Shown here one piece after another: positions 24,701-34,283 of a stretch of DNA of 64,000 bases. The notes under the pieces were generated by a model. That model saw only the letters and a program-made list of their open reading frames with translations. It had not been told where the DNA came from and did not search any database. The stretch is from Zelopaecilomyces penicillatus (taxonomy: Eukaryota; Ascomycota; Sordariomycetes; Hypocreales; Pseudodiploosporaceae), in assembly GCA_005765155.1 (NCBI GenBank), contig VCCP01000002.1, forward strand, positions 868,001 through 932,000. Reading direction: 5' to 3'. Made by a program: the position numbers and the translations under genes. Within the stretch, counting starts at the first letter, position 1. Every line of letters starts with the position of its first letter.

Positions 24701-26215
24701 CATCTGTATCTGTTCTATTAGACGATGCACGGCCGGGGCAGCCTCATTACAACAGTTTTCGTAAGGCAAAGCAACCCATAGGTTGGCTGTCACTTATTCG
24801 CATCACACATGGCTGGCGAGAGGGGATCCCGGCAAGGTCGAATCAATCTCGTTCCCGCTGTCGCGGTATTCGCTGTAGGGAACGGGCCGCGGCTTGCGGT
24901 CCTCGGGCCAGCTCAGATGAACCAGTAGTGAGTAGCCACGCAATTGCAGCCGCATTTGACACAACGCAGCCCACGGGGCCTCCGTGAATGCAGGCCATGA
25001 AGTAAGGAGGGTGTTTTGGAGGTCCGAATGACCATGACAGCACGGTGACGATGCTCATGTCTTACGTATTGGCCGCACCCAGGCATGCACCGCGACTGGA
25101 AGAGCTACATATTGTGCAGTACTTTGTACAAAGTAATTTCAAAGTATATACTCCGTATGTGTACTGCGGGCTGTGAGCCTCCAGGGCTGGCACCGGCGCA
25201 ATGTTGCGTCTGCCCTCTTGTGTAACATGAAGGCGCACATGGTTAACCAGATTGCTTCGCTTTTGTCTCTTCTTACAACGCCTGCTACGGGGTTATCCCA
25301 TGTCAAGGGGCAACTCATGGCTACCAATCAATTTTGGGCGATCTTGCTAAGTAGGGGAGAGAAGACGGGTCTCTCCCTGCAAGCCAATTACATCACCTCT
25401 AGCATGACATCTCGGTGACATCGCCAGCCGGGAACTTAAGCTGTGCGACAGCGGGCACTGAATTCCGCAGACAAATTTGAACGGGACTCTTACCCTACGA
25501 AAGGCTCAGACACCCCTCGTTACCCTGACCGCAAATACTCGGTGACTGGGCTGGAGTGGCACAAAGCGTAAGCTTTCATTATATGCTTCTCGACCCTTGT
25601 TTCTATGCCTTGCCAACATGAGATGCTTAATTACTTGCTGATTCGGGAGGATGTATAGTGTACGCCTAATTTGACCACCAACTGCATGGCTCGTGCGCAC
25701 GTTCTTGGATGCAAAAAATAGTGACGATCTGTTATCGTGGTCTTTAGGGATGGGGATGGTGATTGAGGTTTGGTGGATGGACATATTAGGCATCGGAATG
25801 TTGATGCGTCAAGTTTCTTAGCAAAGAGTAAGGTGTTTATTAAGCCGTGCGGCAAGAGCTAGGTTTTGGTGGGCATGGGTTGTGGGGTGGATGCGTCACA
25901 TCATCTGCGTGCATTGTGCTTGTTCCACCAGCACCTGCCTCAGCAAGCAAACAAACCTCGCAGTTCTGCACCAGACCCCCGTTTCTTGGCACAGATCAAC
26001 AGAGTCAACAAAGAATATTACTACGTACAGGCAACATCAAGGCCCCCCGCGACTCAACAACAACAATAACGCGCGGACCCGTCTTGCCGACCCGAGCAAG
26101 ACACAAGCCGGATCCAGTTCCCTACCGCTGACCGGTATACCTTTTTCACCGTTCCACGGTTGCACAAGACCCAACGTCCGGGGAACGCATCCGCTTCCCG
26201 CGCGCCAAAGTCATA
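18776..26215. other. Gene-free block, right part
   Basis: Continuation of the 13.1 kb block up to the CCDC124-like gene. No domain-bearing ORF or splice-connected set of ORFs was found on either strand. It holds CCTACCTAGGTAG-like palindromes near 19505, TACGGAGTA at 19777-19785, TACTCCGTA at 25149-25157, and a perfect 14-base palindrome ACTTTGTACAAAGT at 25121-25134. The last ~350 bases (25870-26215) are the promoter and leader of the gene at 26216. Non-coding RNAs cannot be excluded. Confidence 0.5.
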
Positions 26216-27003
26216 ATGGCTGGCAAGAAGGCCACAGAGAACGGCAAGAAGGCAGCCGGAAATGCTCGCAAAGCGGATGCAGCTGCTCAGAAGAACGCAG
26301 CCAAGGACGCACAACTCGCAGCGGCCGATGACGAGAAGTGGGACAAGGGCTCCAAGAATAACTCCAAGAAGTACGTCCTATCAGTGCCTATTGCTTTTAC
26401 ACATTCTGAACGATCTTCAACACACACCCCTCATCGTTTGCCATTGACGGCTGGTTTGTCACACGACTCCTAACGCACGCACAATCTTATTTTCGCAGGG
26501 AAGCAGAGGCCGCTAAGAAGGCGGAACAGGCGCGAAAGAAGGCCGAGAAAGATGCCTTGCTGAAGGAGGAAGACGCAAGCCTCAACGCACGAGCAGAACC
26601 CAAGAAGTCAAAGGCTCCAGTCAAGAAGTCGCGCGGGTTGGACCTATCCCAACTGGACGGCGACGACAATGCATCGGCCCTCAACGCCAGTGGCATTGAC
26701 AACGCCCTGGATGCGCTTTCACTTACCACAGGCGGCGATGACTCCAAGATCGACAAGCACCCAGAGAAACGCTTTGCCGCTGCTTACAGGCAATACGAAG
26801 AAAAGAGACTGAATGAGATGAAGCAGGACGGAAGCGGCGTAGGACTTCGGCTGGACCAGCGCAAACAGAGGATCAGGAAGGAGTTTGACAAGAGCCCCGA
26901 GAACCCCTTCAACCAGGTTTCAGTTGCGTACAATGCTACGAGGGATGACATGAACCAGATCAAGGTGGAGGAGCTCTCTAAGATTGAGAAGCGTCTGGGA
27001 TAG
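26216..27003 (+). CDS. CCDC124/Lso2/Oxs1-like ribosome-associated protein
   Basis: Two exons, 26216..26370 and 26499..27003, give 219 aa; the junction rebuilds a Lys in the frame. The N-terminal ~110 residues are Lys/Ala/Glu-rich and helical (coiled coil), beginning MAGKKATENGKKAAGNARKA. The C-terminal ~85 residues (from HPEKRFAAAYRQYEEKR to the end, including LRLDQRKQRIRKEFDKSPENPFNQ) match the Ccdc124 domain family. Known members are human CCDC124, yeast Lso1/Lso2 and fission yeast Oxs1. Lso2 and CCDC124 bind idle ribosomes near the tRNA and mRNA channels and aid recovery from translational rest; Oxs1 acts in oxidative stress. A cytosolic, ribosome-linked role is likely by family. The length is normal for fungal members. 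A 12-base G run lies in the 3' flank (27102-27113). Confidence 0.92.
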
Positions 27004-27483
27004 TGTTCACCATGTAGCCATGGCATGGCAAGGCAACGCCATAACAAAAAGTTTGCATCACACTGGTTAACCGCAAGCTTTCCGATAAAGAGAGCTAGAA
27101 CGGGGGGGGGGGGATCTTTCATGAGCCACTTCTCTAGCGATGAAAAGTCAAAACAAAGTTTTCAAAGTCTTCAAGGTTTCCAAAGTGCAAACAATAATTG
27201 CTAAACTACGGTAACCATCTTCACATCGTATATACGAGTTAAACTGTTTCTCTGCAACTTTAACGACCAATATATTTACCCCGCGGCATCCCACAGTTTT
27301 CAAGCCCACTGACGTTCCACCCCCCCACCATCGCGACATAAGTCCGGCATAATTAGACACCGCCTTTCACACCGCCCGCCTATCTGCGTCACTATCAAGG
27401 GGGCACGCATTGAGACAACGTCAGACGTGAAGTCGAAACACTAATTACTCGCTGTGACGCTGTGACAATCTGAACCAAACGGC
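27004..27483. other. Intergenic between two plus-strand genes
   Basis: Holds the 3' flank of the CCDC124-like gene, including a G12 run, and the promoter of the E2-variant gene. No additional gene seen. Confidence 0.5.
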
Positions 27484-28668
27484 ATGGCTCCCCTTACCAT
27501 GGGTGAAATCCCATCGATGCGGAGACAGCATCTCCTATCCGAATTGTGCGCGCTCAAGGCTTGCTGCGTTCCTACCCCGCTCAGAGATGTCCCCTAACTA
27601 ACACGCCTGGTTCTTCCAGTGCTGGTTTAAAGCAGGCCTGTCCAGATGGAGTATTCGTCAGCCTTACTCCTGGAGACCCCTCTCTTTGGTCGGGTGTAAT
27701 ATTCGTCCGTGATGGTTTGTGAACCCTTCGCTATCAACTACAGCCCTGGATGGCTGACCCTCTTCCCAGGTCCATATGCCCCAGCCGTTCTGAGATTCCA
27801 TCTATCATTTCCTGAATCATATCCTCGAGTACCGCCGCTTATTACTTTTTCAACCGATATGTTCCACCCCCTGATAACACCATCGACAACCAATCGACCC
27901 AGGGCGGATTTGCGAGACGATGAGACATCTGGCGCAACTGATCAGGAAAGACTCCCCCCTGGAGGGTTTAGTTTGCGGCATGGGTTCCCTGAATGGTATG
28001 GTTGTGAGGAAAATACGGCTGCTGAAGTTAGGCCAGAGCAAAGAGGTCGCTCTTTGACCCCTTTAAGTCACAATCGACCAGGTCGAGCCAGAACTCCTGT
28101 TCCTGCAGAAGAAGGAATGCCAGGGTATATGCAAACGACCAAAAGGGCTGTATCTATATATGGCATATTAAAATACATCCGAAGCACATTCGACAACAAC
28201 TCGGTATTGGACTCAGTACCGCTAGATGCAGTCGCCAACCCAGGGGCATGGCATGCCTGGAGAACGCATCGACGGAAGCAAGGCATAGTAATTGAGGACC
28301 GGCCAGGGGTGGATAGAGCCCAGACACAGACAAGTGACGGCCAACAACCACAGATTTTCGGCGCCGATGCGAAGAAAGGCGGCATTCATCAAGCTCCAGT
28401 TCTTCGGCGGCCTGGGGAATGGAATTGGAACGGCGTTTGGGAGCACAGGGTCAAGGAAGCGGTAGCAGCGAGCCTGTCAGAATCCGTGCTTTATGGTGCA
28501 TCTGGCGCCCCCGACGATCTGGTAAGGCACCCTGAACCGATTCGAATTTGAGTTATCAAGATGCTAACCTGGGCATAATTTCCATAGATTCGTTTCCTGG
28601 CAATGCAAGAGGGTGATGTGGAGTCGATAAAAGACAATGTTCGCCGCACTCTTGGAGGCGCATTTTAG
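27484..28668 (+). CDS. E2-variant (UEV) protein, FTS/AKTIP-like
   Basis: Four exons, 27484..27545, 27620..27714, 27770..28521 and 28588..28668, give 329 aa. The first donor (GTGCGC) is weak and was chosen because it joins LLSEF to AGLKQACPDGVFVSL in frame with a CTAAC branch site; the other junctions are strong. Residues ~12-110 form a ubiquitin-conjugating fold: an N-terminal helix, VSLTPGDPSLWSGVIFVRDGPYAPAVLRF, then FPESYPRVPPLITF and FHPLI. The usual HPN motif and the catalytic Cys that follows are absent; after FHPLI comes TPSTTNR. The FHPLI motif is as in AKTIP/FTS, so it is probably non-catalytic. In Ustilago and Aspergillus, Fts1 joins Hook and FHIP to link early endosomes to dynein and kinesin-3. 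The long C-terminal region is low in known motifs. Orthology to Fts1 is an inference. Confidence 0.8.
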
Positions 28669-28968
28669 CTGCCCTATTTCGATGCGTACGTAGCACAAAC
28701 ATGTAACATTTCCCAAATTCACTATCATTTGCCGCTTCTTGGGGGCTGAAGGAGACACCTTGACGGCTGCTCTTTTGTATTATTGTTTTTTAGGTACTAC
28801 ATACTAGTCATAATCATCATTGATACCCATTATATCACGGGATCCTTCCTTCCCACCCTCGTGGACCATCGTCACTGCCTGGTATCAACAAACTATCGTC
28901 TTCTCTACATTCCTTTTTATTGTCCATTTTGTCTATTGATAACTAGAATCTCTCTAATCATTTCAGTT
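28669..28968. other. Intergenic leader region
   Basis: About 300 bases between the E2-variant gene and the next plus-strand gene. Rich in T and C (28840-28965), like a leader. No gene seen. Confidence 0.4.
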
Positions 28969-31234
28969 ATGAAAACTAATAACGGCATTTTCGGCCATTG
29001 GGAAACGTGGCGAAACCCTGGTCCAGCCTGTGCTTTTGTCATCATTGCTTTATCCATTTCTATACTCGCTGCCGCTATCATACTTAGTGCATGCTATCCG
29101 ATATCTTCCTCCGCACTGATTAAACAAGAGGCTCGAACATTTAGAAAACCGAGGTTGCTCCGTAAATCACAGCAGCCATCGAGCCGTGGTCGTCTGGACT
29201 ACGAGATTATCGATGCTTGTGACGGGTCACGTTGCTTAAATCTTCAGTACAGCAAGCTTTATCTTTTCCGCGCCCAAGATATTCTGGAAACTTCACCAGC
29301 ATGACTATCCTGGAGAACAAAATATCCAAAATGGAGATTTCTACATCAGGCGAAGAAATGCTCTCAAGAGATAAGCCGAAACCTTTACGAATCGTTAAAC
29401 GACGCCAAAGCAACGACAGAACCGCATGTTTTGAAAGCAATAAAGTTGGCGCTTTCGAAGGTCCAGGAAACGACCCAATACTTTTCCATGAGCAAAAAGA
29501 AAATATTGCTCCACGGTTGACTAGAAAGAGAATTAGCCCAGCAAGCCACGATGAAGTTTCTGCGTAGGACCAGCAGTTGAGCAAATCGATAGGCGGGCAA
29601 AACTCAGCAACAGTCAAGCCGGGATGTGGGAGCAGCCTGGACCATGGAGCACCTCCACGTCATACAGCCTTTTCTTTTCCGCTCTTGACTGTCAAAAAGA
29701 CACGCAGTAACCCTCCTGCAGCCAAAGAGAGAAACAAACTAGATGATCCGAACCACCACGGTCCATCACCTTGCACAATCCAAACTCTCCACGGCAGCCA
29801 TCTGTCTGAACCGCATGAGTTTCAATTGAGAAATTGTTCGGTTGGCACGGATGATGGACAGAGCGCCCTTTCAAATAAAAAAGCAAGTCGAAGAGGCAGC
29901 GCATTCATTTCCACCCCATGGCTTTTACGAAGTACGGGGAAGAGGAACCCTCAGCCTGGCACACCGTATGTTCTTGCTCCATCTATAATCGTAACACCGG
30001 AATCAGCGCGTCTATGCGAAGGCCAGATATGCTTTTGGGCTGCCATCGAGATTATGGGTAAGCTTTGTCACACCTCCAGTGGGCACAATGCTTCAAATAA
30101 GGAGGCTGTCGCCTTAGTAGAATCACCTATCGATCATCAACTGTTAGGTAGGCGAGAGTAGAGCAGATGCTAGCAGACGGTACATGATATTGACTTTTTC
30201 ACTAGACCGCTCCTTTAAGTATGGATGCCTATATAATTTATCTGTTGAGGTTCAGCCAGCCTCAAACACAAGCATTATGCAAGTTCTACAGGAACACAAC
30301 TTCCCAACGTAAGCGATTGAAACAAGCATCCCGCATTCATGTGCATCAAGCTGACAACCACAGCACTATCTGTGCTGGGTCAGGCGTTCTTCTTCTGGCC
30401 CAGATCAGATTCAAGCTTGAAAACAGACTTGCTGCAAATGGGCAGAAGCAACATGTCCGACAAACGTCGGAAGAATTGATAGAAGATCTGGAGATGCAGC
30501 TCGGAGATTTCCCGATGGAGACGATGCATATCAAAGTGTCCTATTCTCATTCCGCCTTCCCCGAAAATCTGAGCACTGAAACCTTGGACGGAGTATCTGC
30601 CGTGCACAGCAGAATGGAAACGATGGCAATGGCGACTGTGAAACGCCACGATTCCCGATCTCCCTGGTCACCACCTGCGGAGCGATCTCCGGAGCGACTA
30701 CTCCCACTGATAGAGAGACACTGGGGTGCCCAGAAAGCGGCGGTCACCATGCAGCAAATTCTGGCACACTATTCGGTGTCGAGGGAACAAGCAATATGCT
30801 CAACCCAAGGCGGTACGAGAGATTCCTTTTGTCTGGCGGCGCCACTTGTGCCCATAAGAAAAGCGAGCCTAAATCACGAAGCCACCACGAAAACGCCTGA
30901 AGCAGCCAGGAGGTATTGGACCGAAGTTCAAAGGAAACCATCAGAGCCGATGCTCATTTTACAAGGTTTTCGGAGCAACATTGGCTCTTGCGGACCGGTC
31001 ACACCTAGCCACAACCCCTTTGCTTATCGAGGCGACTGGGAGAACGGATGCAGACTTGGAAACAACAAGAGACCACTCCGAAAGAGATGGTCATTTGGAA
31101 CCGAGGCTCTCAAGACCTTGGCACCATCTATAGTGGGTGCTAGTGAAAACAGAACAAACACAGGGCATGGAGCTATGGTCCGGGTCAGTAGGAGCAAAGA
31201 CTCTGGTCTATGGAGCTGGGCATCTTGGTTTTGA
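28969..31234 (+). pseudogene. Hypothetical fungal protein gene with in-frame TAG
   Basis: The family was not firmly recognised. The clear part is three exons: one ending at 30147 (open from 29568), 30206..30308 and 30364..31234. They join in frame through GTAGGC and GTAAGC donors and encode about 510 aa, with a beta-rich conserved-looking core (GTPYVLAPSIIVTPESARL, DRSFKYGCLYNLSVEVQP, TTICAGSGVLLLAQIRF, TSEELIEDLEMQLGDF, KVSYSHSAF). This resembles a region I associate with fungal von Willebrand/RING-type hypothetical proteins, from memory only. Upstream, the same frame is open from 29232 with an ATG at 29301, but a TAG at 29565-29567 breaks it and I found no good intron that removes it. A further ORF from the ATG at 28969 has a membrane helix (about residues 20-43) and could join by a weak intron ending at 29247. 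Either the gene is broken here, the base is a sequence error, or an unusual intron was missed. Confidence 0.5.
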
Positions 31235-31369
31235 ATTATGTAATAGTAGTAGTAGTAGTACTGGATGAGCACAAGTAGCTGAGAGTATCATCTTATACAT
31301 GTTTGTTTTCTTTTCTTGTTTTGTTTTTCGATTTCCTTTTTTTTTTCGACGTCCCTTGTTGGACTGATT

Positions 31370-32332
31370 TTAGTTGAGCTCATCCTTCCACGGAATAGAA
31401 ACCTGCGCCCCCTTCCGCGCAACAGTCAAGGCGGCTGCGCGGTTGGCCGTCTTGACGGCACTCTCAATGTCGAACTCATCGTTGCCGACGCTCACGGCTG
31501 CCAGCGCATATGAGCCGACAAAGGTGTCACCTGCAGCTGTCGTATCTACAACGGTTGTCTTGAGTGCAGCAAGGAGATTAGACTGGCCAGACTTTGTAGC
31601 ATAGTAGACACCACGTCCACCAAGGGTAATGATGACATTCTTGACGCCCTTTTCTATGAACAGAGCACCGATGCGCTGCAAGCCAGCAATATCCTCGAGC
31701 TCGGATTCATTGCAACCTGACAGGAGGGCGGCCTCAGTCTCATTCACGACAAGATGGTCAAGGCCGTCAAAAGCATGATCTGGAAGAGGCTGAGCCGGCG
31801 CTGGGTTAAGAAGTACAGGGACATTGGCAGTCTTGGCGGCTTTGAGGGCCTGCAACACAGTGTCGAGGGGGATCTCGAGCTGCATGATGAGAAGGTCGGG
31901 CTTAGGGTCCGTCAATTGGGTGAAGTCGGCTGGGAGAAGGGAGTGGTTGGCCTCGGGCGAGAGGATGATGCGGTTCTGGCCTGACGGCTCGTCGACGATG
32001 ATGATGGCGATGCCCGTCTTGCCGTCTTCACGGATGGCAACACCGCCGGTGTCGACACCGTACGAGGAAAGGCTAGAGAGTAGCTGTGAACCGTAGGTAT
32101 CAGAGCCAACGGCGCCGAGCATGGAGACATCGGCGGTGGGGTCGGCGAGGGACGAGGAGCGCGAGAGCTTTCCGCAGGCAACGGCCTGGTTGGCGCCCTT
32201 GCCGCCGGGGGAGGTGTTGAAGTGGCTGGCAGTCATGGTCTCGCCGGGCAGCGGGTGGTGGGAGACATAGGAGACGAGATCGATGTTGAGAGAGCCGAGG
32301 ACGGTAATGAGAGGCCGAGGATGAGGAGCCAT
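31370..32332 (-). CDS. rbk1: Ribokinase (PfkB family)
   Basis: Single exon of 320 aa starting at an ATG. It phosphorylates D-ribose to ribose 5-phosphate with ATP, feeding salvaged ribose to nucleotide synthesis and the pentose phosphate pathway in the cytosol. Evidence: the N-terminal VLGSLNIDLV strand, the substrate-binding GGKGANQA (residues 43-50), LLNPAPA, VVNETEA, ITLGGRGV, and the PfkB signature DTTAAGDTFVGSYA with the catalytic Asp269. The length fits the family (about 310-340 aa). The 3' end faces the interrupted gene at 31234, with only 135 bases between, which contain a short TAG trinucleotide repeat. Function is known for close family members; the fungal gene is called RBK1 in yeast. 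Confidence 0.95.
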   Translation of the reverse strand: MAPHPRPLITVLGSLNIDLVSYVSHHPLPGETMTASHFNTSPGGKGANQAVACGKLSRSSSLADPTADVSMLGAVGSDTYGSQLLSSLSSYGVDTGGVAIREDGKTGIAIIIVDEPSGQNRIILSPEANHSLLPADFTQLTDPKPDLLIMQLEIPLDTVLQALKAAKTANVPVLLNPAPAQPLPDHAFDGLDHLVVNETEAALLSGCNESELEDIAGLQRIGALFIEKGVKNVIITLGGRGVYYATKSGQSNLLAALKTTVVDTTAAGDTFVGSYALAAVSVGNDEFDIESAVKTANRAAALTVARKGAQVSIPWKDELN

Positions 32333-33165
32333 GGCTGTGATGGTGATGTTGATGGTGATGATGATGGTTGGTCGGCTGGGAAGACTAGATGTGGGATGGA
32401 AGAGAGTTGTGGGAGGGATGTGAAAGGACGAGGAGATGGCGATACTGGACGGATGGCCAACAATGGAATGATGGAATGTCGAGAATAGTGTGGATTGCGA
32501 GGTTGGAAGAAACAGACGGGATGACGGAGCTGCTTCTCCCCAATTCCGCTGTGGTGGGGGCGGGACGGAGAACCGTTGGCAACTTTCTCCAGGGCGCGAC
32601 TCGCGGCGCTGGAATGACGTCCAGCGGGGTCTGTAGAGCCTTTGAATTGCCCCTCCAAACCACCCACCACATACAGAGTCACTCTTTACAGGCCGTTCTA
32701 GAAGGGTTCCGGCAGGCGGTCCAGAGCCGGATCACGGGGGCTTTCGCATTCGCATCGCAACCCTGACATAAAAAGGGGGAACGGGGTCACATATTGAGCC
32801 CGCGACATCATACTTAGTAACTTGATATACTGTGAATTAACTTCTTCCATTTTGAGGTAGCCTTTTCTTGGCATCAATATTTTGTCATTTTTTCCTTTCC
32901 AGAACCTAAGCTGAAGCCCCCAACCCTGAATAGAGTAGAATCCGACGGCTCGCGGAGCGCTCGCGGAGCGCTCGCGGAACTTGCGGCTATTGCTACCGGG
33001 GCACTGGCACGTCGCGGCGGCATGGACGGGCTTCGGCGAGAGCCGCCGGCAGTGGGAGTTTTGGGGTGAACCGTCCCCTCATCCGACACGGGACATGGAA
33101 AATACAGGGAGCTGAGTTAGTGTGATTTGTTGGTGATTCGTTTCTTTCCTTTCTTGGTCTGTCTA
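32333..33165. other. Intergenic: ribokinase promoter and RIB7 3' flank
   Basis: No gene seen. The first ~200 bases have GATG and TGATG runs, the purine-rich side of the ribokinase leader. A GC-rich tandem repeat sits at 32951-32978 and is listed separately. The open frames at 32233-32766 are antisense or alternate-frame readings of this low-complexity leader. Confidence 0.5.
32951..32978. repeat. 11-base GC-rich tandem repeat
   Basis: About 2.6 copies of CGCGGAGCGCT in direct tandem. Each unit overlaps short palindromes (AGCGCT), so single strands could fold. Confidence 0.8.
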
Positions 33166-33990
33166 TTACTGCAGTTTACCGCACAAGACAACATCCTCGC
33201 CAAACGGATGCCACGATACATCTTTAAGTCTTGCGGCTGATATGGGATTCCCCTGCTCATTGTGCACTCTTTCTGGTGACACCACAACACCTCCCTGGCC
33301 TAGCCATGTGGGCGCAATGGTCACAATAACAGAGTCGACTAAGGCATGGTAATCCGGACTCAGGAGGGAGTTGATAACTGAGCCACCGCCCTCCACCATG
33401 ACGCTCGAGAGGCCTTCGGCTGCGAGAGCGGCGAGGATGTCATGCCAATCGAAACGCATCCTGTCATTTGGTCCACGGCGCGTAGATTTGACGTAGATGA
33501 GTTTGCCGCCATGCGCGCGTAGAACCTCAGAATTAGCAGGTGGGAGCCCGGCGGCACCTTCAACAGCACCCGCGAGGATAAACGGCGCAAGCCCAGCGCC
33601 GTCCCGGCACACTTGGAAGACTTTATCCGAGTGACTGGGCGTCCAGCGCAGGTGCGGATCGATGATGATGGGGCGGGGCTGGGAGGAGACGCCGGCGATG
33701 CGGCAGTTGAGGGCAGGATCGTCGGCTAGGACGGTCGAGACGCCAACGAGGATGGCGGCATGGCGGGACCGGAGATGGTGGGTCATGGCTTTGGAGCCGG
33801 GGCCGGACAGGCGCGTGCGCACGCCTGGTGCAAGCGAGAGACTGGAGTCGAGGGAAGTCGCAAACGTCAAAGTGACAAAGGGGCGGCGGCGAGACGAAAG
33901 CGAGCCTGGACCGGAAGACGGGGACGGAGTTGGCAGGTGAGGCTCCAGCATGGCCGCCGAGGCAGCGGGGAATGTGAGATGTTCAGACAT
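33166..33990 (-). CDS. rib7: Diaminohydroxyphosphoribosylamino-pyrimidine reductase
   Basis: Single exon of 274 aa. It is a RibD C-terminal-domain reductase, the NADPH-dependent enzyme that reduces the ribosyl side chain of the second intermediate of riboflavin synthesis (yeast Rib7). Evidence: PFVTLTFATSLDSSLSL near residue 32, the HHLRSRHAAILVGVSTVLADDPALNCR block that binds cofactor and substrate, PRPIIIDPHLR, and the late VMVEGGGSVINSLL nucleotide-binding motif. The frame is open further upstream but only from a TTG, so the ATG at 33990 was chosen; it gives a normal family length. The N-terminus has a Pro/Ser-rich stretch of ~15 residues before the domain. It lies between the ribokinase and the AlkB-type gene, all on the same strand but with separate promoters. 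Confidence 0.93.
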   Translation of the reverse strand: MSEHLTFPAASAAMLEPHLPTPSPSSGPGSLSSRRRPFVTLTFATSLDSSLSLAPGVRTRLSGPGSKAMTHHLRSRHAAILVGVSTVLADDPALNCRIAGVSSQPRPIIIDPHLRWTPSHSDKVFQVCRDGAGLAPFILAGAVEGAAGLPPANSEVLRAHGGKLIYVKSTRRGPNDRMRFDWHDILAALAAEGLSSVMVEGGGSVINSLLSPDYHALVDSVIVTIAPTWLGQGGVVVSPERVHNEQGNPISAARLKDVSWHPFGEDVVLCGKLQ

Positions 33991-34283
33991 GGTGATAGTT
34001 ACCTGCCTATGCTTGTGATAGAGCTGATTTTGGGAGGCAGTCAATGGTTTTGAATTGGCAGTGACGGGTTTAAGAGATGAGATGAGATGTTTGCCAGGTC
34101 GGCAGGTGTGTGCTGACGAGGGAAAATAACCCCACCATGAAAGCGGTGCCAAACGTTATCAAGAGGGGGTAACTGATGCTGCATCATCTTACCAGACCCT
34201 ACCTACCAAAGTGTAAAACATGTATATCTGCTACCGCACACATGTATTCTTTTTGAGAAAGATGAGTAGCCGTCTCATAATCA

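Noticed and set aside
13088..26215. tRNA genes, CRISPR arrays or transposon ends
   Set aside because: I looked for GGTTCRA-type B boxes, spaced direct repeats and terminal inverted repeats by eye and saw none that held up; a tRNAscan and RepeatMasker run would be decisive.
30058..30205. Alternative 148-nt intron in the interrupted gene, starting at 30058
   Set aside because: A 58-nt intron starting at 30148 joins the same exons in frame, is closer to the usual intron length and keeps 30 more codons, so it was preferred.
31370..33990. Ribokinase and RIB7 as a functional cluster around ribose chemistry
   Set aside because: They lie 833 bases apart with separate promoters and act in different pathways; neighbouring is probably chance.
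33991..34152. Extended N-terminus of RIB7 from position 34152
   Set aside because: It starts at TTG and the added residues have no family counterpart.
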